DNA from: Leisingera sp. ANG-M1
GTDB lineage: Bacteria; Pseudomonadota; Alphaproteobacteria; Rhodobacterales; Rhodobacteraceae
DNA: 64,000 bases
Reading direction: 5' to 3'
NCBI RefSeq assembly: GCF_000813745.1
Contig: NZ_JWLC01000013.1
Location: 125,498 to 189,497 of the forward strand
Shown here piece after piece: positions 59,641 through 64,000 of this stretch. The notes beneath the pieces are model-generated. The model was not told the DNA's origin. It saw only the letters and a list, made by a program, of their open reading frames with translations, and did not search any database. The position numbers and the translations under genes were made by a program. Each line of letters opens with the position of its first letter. Position 1 is the first letter of the stretch.

Positions 59641-59926
59641 TTCGGTGCTGCGCTGGAAAGAGTCGTTTTCGTGCAAGTTTAGCGCTGACGGTGGCGCAAA
59701 ACGTCTGGGGTGCGTCGCAAAAAGTCCGGTATACCAAGCGGAATCAGGCCTACAGTTCCCCAAGGATATTCTTTTCGGCTAACGGAGAGGGTGACGGGAT
59801 GAATTTCGTAAACTCTCCATGGAAAGAATATTTTTTTCATCTCTAGCGCTTGGTAGCGTTGGTATGATTAACTTCGAATAAGTGCAGAGCAAATCTGCCG
59901 GATAGACAAACTACGGGGAGCCCGCT
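59641..59926 (+). promoter_or_regulatory. Regulatory region of the second polyamine transporter operon
   Basis: About 285 bases, distinctly more AT-rich than surroundings. It holds two near-identical 13-base direct repeats (59696-59708 and 59717-59729), a TATACC hexamer next to the second repeat (59730-59735), a possible 15-codon leader ORF (59799-59846) and the GGGGAG ribosome site of the ATPase gene. Confidence 0.45.
59799..59846 (+). CDS. Possible 15-residue leader peptide ORF
   Basis: ATG at 59799 follows GGAGAGGG with a suitable spacing, then 14 sense codons and TAG. The encoded peptide MNFVNSPWKEYFFHL is rich in aromatic residues (F, W, Y, F, F). It ends 80 bases before the ABC transporter ATPase gene. 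No related known leader is recognised; it may be chance. Confidence 0.3.
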   Translation: MNFVNSPWKEYFFHL

Positions 59927-61027
59927 TTGGCTGATGCGTCAAACGTTGATGCGTTCGTTGAATTCGAACGCGTCCAAAAGAGCTATGATGGCGAAAATCT
60001 CGTTGTCAAAGACCTCAACCTCACCATGCCCAAGGGCGAATTTCTGACCATGCTTGGCCCGTCGGGATCGGGCAAGACAACCTGCCTGATGATGCTGGCC
60101 GGATTTGAAACCGCCACCCATGGCGACATTCGCCTGGACGGGGTGTCGATCAACAACATCCCGCCGCACAAGCGCGGCATCGGCATGGTGTTCCAGAACT
60201 ATGCGCTGTTCCCGCATATGACGATTGCGGAAAACCTCTCTTTCCCTCTGGAAGTCCGCAAGATGGGCAAGTCCGAGCGCGAGGAGAAGGTGAAGCGGGC
60301 ACTGGACATGGTGGAAATGGGCGCCTTCGGCGGCCGCCGCCCGTCGCAGCTTTCGGGCGGCCAGCAGCAGCGGATCGCTTTGGCGCGGGCGCTGGTGTTC
60401 GAACCTGAGCTGGTTCTGATGGACGAGCCGCTGGGCGCGCTCGACAAGCAGCTGCGCGAAAAGATGCAGTTCGAGATCACCCACCTGGCGCACCGTCTGG
60501 GCATCACTGTGGTCTATGTGACCCACGACCAGACCGAGGCGCTGACCATGTCGGACCGCGTTGCTGTGTTCGACGACGGCCGCATCCAGCAGATCGCGCC
60601 GCCGGATCAGCTTTATGAAAGCCCGGAGAACAGCTTCGTTGCGCAGTTCATCGGCGAAAACAACACGCTGGAAGGCACTGTCAAGGAAATCAACAACGGC
60701 GTTGCCCTGGTGCAGCTGGACGATGGCGAACTGATCGATTGCAAGCCGGTCAACGTCTCCCGTCCCGGCGAGCGCACCCGGGTGTCGATCCGCCCCGAGC
60801 GGGTGGAATACAACAAGGAGCGCCTGCAGGAAGGCGCCCATACGCTCAAGGCGGAAGTGCTGGAGTTCATTTACATGGGCGACATCTTCCGCACCCGTCT
60901 GCGGGTGGCCGGCAATGATGAGTTTATCATCAAGACCCGGAACGCCCCGGACCAGACCCGTCTTCAGCCCGGCCAGCAGATCGAAATCGGCTGGCTGCCG
61001 GAAGACTGCCGCGCGCTGGACGCTTAA
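59927..61027 (+). CDS. potA: Spermidine/putrescine-type ABC transporter ATP-binding protein (second system)
   Basis: ATPase of a second polyamine-type importer. 366 residues from TTG 59927 (GGGGAG about eight bases upstream). Walker A GPSGSGKT at 44-51, Q-loop VFQNYALFPHMTIAENLSFP, signature LSGGQQQRIALARAL, Walker B LVLMDEPLGALDKQ and a C-terminal TOBE domain (about 280-360, RVSIRPERVEYN). First gene of the plus-strand ATPase-binding protein-permease-permease operon, the usual order for PotABCD-type systems in Rhodobacteraceae. Confidence 0.9.
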   Translation: MADASNVDAFVEFERVQKSYDGENLVVKDLNLTMPKGEFLTMLGPSGSGKTTCLMMLAGFETATHGDIRLDGVSINNIPPHKRGIGMVFQNYALFPHMTIAENLSFPLEVRKMGKSEREEKVKRALDMVEMGAFGGRRPSQLSGGQQQRIALARALVFEPELVLMDEPLGALDKQLREKMQFEITHLAHRLGITVVYVTHDQTEALTMSDRVAVFDDGRIQQIAPPDQLYESPENSFVAQFIGENNTLEGTVKEINNGVALVQLDDGELIDCKPVNVSRPGERTRVSIRPERVEYNKERLQEGAHTLKAEVLEFIYMGDIFRTRLRVAGNDEFIIKTRNAPDQTRLQPGQQIEIGWLPEDCRALDA

Positions 61028-61044
61028 GCCCTGCGCGCGACGAA

Positions 61045-61069
61045 CCCCCGGCAGACGAACGACCGGGGG
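61045..61069 (+). other. Hairpin between transporter ATPase and binding-protein genes
   Basis: CCCCCGG (61045-61051) pairs with CCGGGGG (61063-61069) in the 78-base gap. No T-run. Likely an RNA-processing or stability element. Confidence 0.4.
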
Positions 61070-61105
61070 CCTCACTTATGTGATTTCAACAAGGAGAGAC
61101 TCTCT

Positions 61106-62206
61106 ATGAAACTCAGCAAACTGTCTGCACTGGCGGTGACCACCGCCCTTTGCGCGCCATCGGCCTTTGCCGAGGAAATGTCCAATGAACTGGTCCTGGT
61201 GTCCTGGGGCGGTGCTTATCAGGCCAGCCAGCACAAAGCTTATGTTGAGCCCTACCTGGCCCAGAACCCCGGTTTGAAAGTGATCTGGGACGAAAGCTCG
61301 GCAGAGGCTGTGGCCAAGATCCGCGCGATGAACGAAGCCGGCAATGTGACTTGGGACCTGGTTGACGCCGTGGCTGCCGACTCCATGCGCCTGTGCGACG
61401 AAGGCCTGGCGGAAGAGCTGGATCACGACGAAGTTCTTGCTGCAGCACCCGATGGCACCTCCGCCACCGAAGACTTCGGCGACCTGATCGTCAGCGACTG
61501 TTTTGTGCCGCAGATCGTTTATTCGACCACCTTCGGCTACCGCACCGACCTGATCGACCAGCCGGACACAGTCTGCGCGATCTTCGACACCGAGAAATAT
61601 CCGGGCAAACGCTCGCTGCAGCGCCGTCCGATCGACAACATGGAATGGGCGCTGTACTGCGACGGCGTTGCCAAGGACGATATCTATGACGTTCTGGGCA
61701 CCGACGAAGGCGTAGACCGCGCCCTGGCCAAGCTCAACACCATCAAAGACCAGGTCGTCTGGTGGAGTGCAGGCGCGGAAACCCCGCAGCTGCTGGCTGA
61801 CGGCGAAGTTGTGATGGGCTCGACCTTCAACGGCCGCCTGTTCTCGGCGATTGCTGAACAGAACCAGCCGATTGGCATGCTCTGGGACATGCAGTCCTTC
61901 GACCTTGATGGCTGGGTCATTCCGGCAGGCCTGCCGGCCGACCGCAAGGCGCGCGTTCTGGACTTCCTGAAGTTCGCCACCGACACCCAGCGTCTGGCTG
62001 ACCAGGCTGCCTACATCTCCTACGGCCCGGCCCGTGCCTCCTCGGCACCGCTGGTTGGCAAGCACGCCGAATTGGGTATCGACATGGCGCCGCACATGCC
62101 GACCGATCCGGCCAACGCCTCCAACGTTCACGTCTATGACTACGAATGGTGGGCCGACAACCGCGATGATCTGGACGCTAAGTTCCAGGCATGGCTGGCC
62201 AAGTAA
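61106..62206 (+). CDS. potD: Periplasmic polyamine-type substrate-binding protein (second system)
   Basis: 366-residue extracellular solute-binding protein: signal peptide MKLSKLSALAVTTALCAPSAFA (split here as two parts, cleavage near residue 22), then ELVLVSWGGAYQASQHKAY, a PotD-like family start. It also has a WDLVDAVAADSMRLCDEG segment and DLDGWVIPAGLPADRKARVL near the C-terminus. Unlike potF of the first system it begins with VSWGGAY rather than VYNWSDY, so ligand specificity probably differs. Followed by a GC hairpin before the permease gene. Confidence 0.88.
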   Translation: MKLSKLSALAVTTALCAPSAFAEEMSNELVLVSWGGAYQASQHKAYVEPYLAQNPGLKVIWDESSAEAVAKIRAMNEAGNVTWDLVDAVAADSMRLCDEGLAEELDHDEVLAAAPDGTSATEDFGDLIVSDCFVPQIVYSTTFGYRTDLIDQPDTVCAIFDTEKYPGKRSLQRRPIDNMEWALYCDGVAKDDIYDVLGTDEGVDRALAKLNTIKDQVVWWSAGAETPQLLADGEVVMGSTFNGRLFSAIAEQNQPIGMLWDMQSFDLDGWVIPAGLPADRKARVLDFLKFATDTQRLADQAAYISYGPARASSAPLVGKHAELGIDMAPHMPTDPANASNVHVYDYEWWADNRDDLDAKFQAWLAK

Positions 62207-62235
62207 TCTGACCTTTTCCTGAATTGAAAAGGCCC

Positions 62236-62266
62236 GGCGGGGGCCGCCAACACGCAGGCCCCCGCC
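62236..62266 (+). other. Strong GC hairpin between binding-protein and permease genes
   Basis: GGCGGGGGCC (62236-62245) and GGCCCCCGCC (62257-62266) form a perfect 10-bp stem, loop of 11. Followed by CACAAAATAAAA, not T's. Such hairpins often stabilise the binding-protein message and reduce downstream expression. Confidence 0.6.
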
Positions 62267-62297
62267 CCACAAAATAAAAGACCCGACGGGGAACCCC

Positions 62298-63569
62298 ATG
62301 ACTGATATTAGCCAATCCGGCCCGATGCTGGCGGCGGACGGCACGCCGCTCAAGCGCAGCCTGGCGCGGGCGCTGCGGATGCAGAAGCTGCGCGCGCTGA
62401 TGCTGATTGCGCCGCTGCTGCTGTTCATCCTGCTGACCTTCATCCTGCCGGTTGCCGACATGCTGTACCGGTCGGTGGACAACCGCATCGTCCAGGACGT
62501 TCTGCCGCGCACGATCGAAGCGCTGGAGGATTGGGATCCCGGGTCGAACCAGCTGCCGGAGGAAGCGGCCTTTGCCGCCCTGGCCGCAGACCTGAAGGAC
62601 GCTGCCAACGCCAAGACCCACACCAAGGTTGCCAAGCGTCTGAACTATGAAAATCCGGGCATCGCCTCGGTGTTCCGCAAATCGGGCCGCAAGGTCAAGA
62701 AATGGGATGTCGAAAACGATGGCCCCTACCGCGAAAAGCTCATTGAGCTGAATGACGGCTGGGGAGACGTGGACCTCTGGAAAACCATCAAGACCTATTC
62801 CGGCGTCCGCACCGCAGGCTATTTCCTCAATGCGGTGGATATGAAGCTGGGCGCGGACGGCGCCGAGGTCCGCCCCGAGAACGAGCGGATCTACAACACC
62901 TTGCTGATCCGCACTATGCGGATGTCGCTGATCATCACCTTCAGCTGTATCCTGCTTGGCTACCCGGTGGCCTGGCTGCTGGCCAACCTGCCCGCCAGCA
63001 AGGCCAACCTCCTGCTGATCCTGGTGCTGCTGCCGTTCTGGACCTCGCTCCTGGTGCGAACTTCGGCCTGGAAGATCCTGCTGCAGCAACAGGGGGTGAT
63101 CAACGACACACTGGTCTGGATCGGGCTGGTGGATGACGCCAACCGATTGGTGCTGATCAACAATGAACTGGGCACCATCATCGCGATGACCCACATCCTG
63201 CTGCCCTTCATGATCCTGCCGATGTATTCGGTGATGCAGACCATCAACCCGACCTATATGCGCGCCGCAAAATCCATGGGCGCCACCGATTGGACAGCCT
63301 TCTGGCGGGTTTACTTCCCGCAATCGGTGCCGGGCATCGGCGCGGGCTCGATCCTCGTCTTCATCCTGGCGGTGGGTTACTACATCACCCCGGCACTGGT
63401 CGGCGGCACCAAGGGCACCTTCATCTCCAACCTGATTGCCTACCATATCTCGACCTCGGGCAACTGGGGCCTGGGCGCGGCACTGGGGGCTATCCTGCTG
63501 GCTGTCGTCCTGCTGCTCTACTGGGTCTATGACAAGATTGTCGGCATCGACAACGTGAAGCTGGGGTAA
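62298..63569 (+). CDS. potB: Polyamine-type ABC permease with long periplasmic insertion (PotB-like)
   Basis: Inner-membrane permease, 423 residues against about 285 for typical PotB. After a first helix (about 35-58, LMLIAPLLLFILLTFILPV) an extra region of about 145 residues (about 65-205) precedes the permease core. The insertion is hydrophilic and helical in parts, likely periplasmic. The core has LILVLLPFWTSLLVRTSAWK, the EAA loop YMRAAKSMGATDWTAFWRVYFP and PALVGGTKGTFISNLIAYHI. Five bases separate it from the next permease. Confidence 0.88.
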   Translation: MTDISQSGPMLAADGTPLKRSLARALRMQKLRALMLIAPLLLFILLTFILPVADMLYRSVDNRIVQDVLPRTIEALEDWDPGSNQLPEEAAFAALAADLKDAANAKTHTKVAKRLNYENPGIASVFRKSGRKVKKWDVENDGPYREKLIELNDGWGDVDLWKTIKTYSGVRTAGYFLNAVDMKLGADGAEVRPENERIYNTLLIRTMRMSLIITFSCILLGYPVAWLLANLPASKANLLLILVLLPFWTSLLVRTSAWKILLQQQGVINDTLVWIGLVDDANRLVLINNELGTIIAMTHILLPFMILPMYSVMQTINPTYMRAAKSMGATDWTAFWRVYFPQSVPGIGAGSILVFILAVGYYITPALVGGTKGTFISNLIAYHISTSGNWGLGAALGAILLAVVLLLYWVYDKIVGIDNVKLG

Positions 63570-63574
63570 CGGAC

Positions 63575-64000
63575 ATGAGCGCACTTCCTCCTTATGCAAG
63601 CACTGGCCAGCGTGCCTGGTACTATTCCTTCCGGGTGATCTGCGGGCTGATCTTCTTCTTCCTGATCGCGCCGATCGTCGTGATCATTCCGCTCAGCTTC
63701 AACGCGCAGGACTTCTTCACCTTCACGCCGGAGATGCTGCGGCTGGATCCTGAAGGCTTCTCGCTGAAGCACTACCGGAACTTCTTTGGCGATGATTCCT
63801 GGCAGACCTCGATGTGGAACTCGCTGAAGATCGCGCCGATGGCAACTATCGTCTCGGTCACCTTCGGCACCCTCGCGGCCATCGGCCTGAGCCAGCCGCA
63901 TGTGCCGTTCCGCCGGGCGATCATGGCTATCCTGATCTCACCGATGATCGTGCCGCTGATCATTTCCGCGGCCGGCATGTATTTCTTCTACAGCCGCATC
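63575..64000 (+). CDS. potC: Polyamine-type ABC permease (PotC-like), 5' part only
   Basis: Second permease of the second system, cut by the right edge of the window after 142 codons. Start at ATG 63575. Visible: first helix VICGLIFFFLIAPIVVIIPL (about residues 21-40), FNAQDFFTF, a WNSLKIAPMATIVSVTFGTL helix and AILISPMIVPLIISAAGMYF. The C-terminal half with the EAA loop lies outside. Confidence 0.88.
   Translation, partial: MSALPPYASTGQRAWYYSFRVICGLIFFFLIAPIVVIIPLSFNAQDFFTFTPEMLRLDPEGFSLKHYRNFFGDDSWQTSMWNSLKIAPMATIVSVTFGTLAAIGLSQPHVPFRRAIMAILISPMIVPLIISAAGMYFFYSRI

Noticed and set aside
1-64000. CRISPR array, prophage, insertion sequence or integrative element
   Set aside because: No regularly spaced repeats, transposase, integrase or phage genes were seen; the only tRNA gene is intact with no repeated 3' end noted.

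Overview
The window is GC-rich alphaproteobacterial chromosome. It fits a roseobacter-group member of the Rhodobacteraceae (Phaeobacter/Leisingera/Ruegeria-like). This rests on the alphaproteobacterial flagellar set (FlaF, FlbT, DUF1217 protein, no fliD or fliS), CtrA-type boxes in front of flagellar genes, an alphaproteobacterial-type heat-shock promoter at dnaK, and a linked rnd-kdsD-lptCAB-hpf-ptsN block. No phage, insertion sequence or CRISPR array was seen. The species call is inference; no database was searched.

Layout. (1) 1-2.9 kb: the 5' two thirds of dnaK (minus, cut by the window edge), an AlkB dioxygenase, and a polysaccharide-export type ABC permease. (2) 3.0-12.1 kb, all plus: cysQ, kdsB, galU, galE, two tandem related glycosyltransferases, a GT14-like glycosyltransferase and a double-length sulfotransferase. 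This looks like a locus for a (possibly sulfated) surface polysaccharide. (3) 12.4-17.5 kb, minus: tRNA-Leu(CAG), rnd, kdsD, lptC, lptA, lptB, hpf, ptsN, i.e. LPS precursor supply and export plus ribosome hibernation and PTS-Ntr. (4) 17.7-19.0 kb: hemN.

(5) 19.3-51.0 kb: one nearly complete flagellar cluster in several divergent units: motB; flgE-flgK-flgL-flgI; fliF-fliH-fliN-fliP (minus); fliL-bitopic protein-MotE-like; motA-large periplasmic protein; flhA-fliR-flhB-FliJ-like; flgB-flgC-fliE-fliQ-flgF-flgG-flgA-flgH-fliL2 (minus); fliI; fliC-flaF-flbT-DUF1217 (minus); flgJ-like/flgN-like (minus); fliK-like-flgD. FliG, FliM and FliO were not found and must lie elsewhere. CtrA-like boxes (TTAA-N7-TTAAC type) sit before motB, flgE, fliF/fliL, motA, fliC and fliK. 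The least-described part is the motor accessory set between fliL and flhA: a bitopic coiled-coil protein, a MotE-like protein, MotA and an 816-residue periplasmic repeat protein.

(6) 51.1-64.0 kb: polyamine-related genes: an aminoglycoside-phosphotransferase-fold kinase, a PuuB-like FAD oxidase, a putrescine-type ABC transporter (PotFGHI-like, minus), a GntR/FCD regulator, an omega-aminotransferase, and a second spermidine/putrescine-type ABC operon (ATPase, binding protein, permease with a long insertion, second permease cut by the window end). Together they would import polyamines and start their oxidation or transamination. The regulatory DNA before the aminotransferase and before the second transporter has inverted repeats, phased direct repeats and a possible leader ORF.
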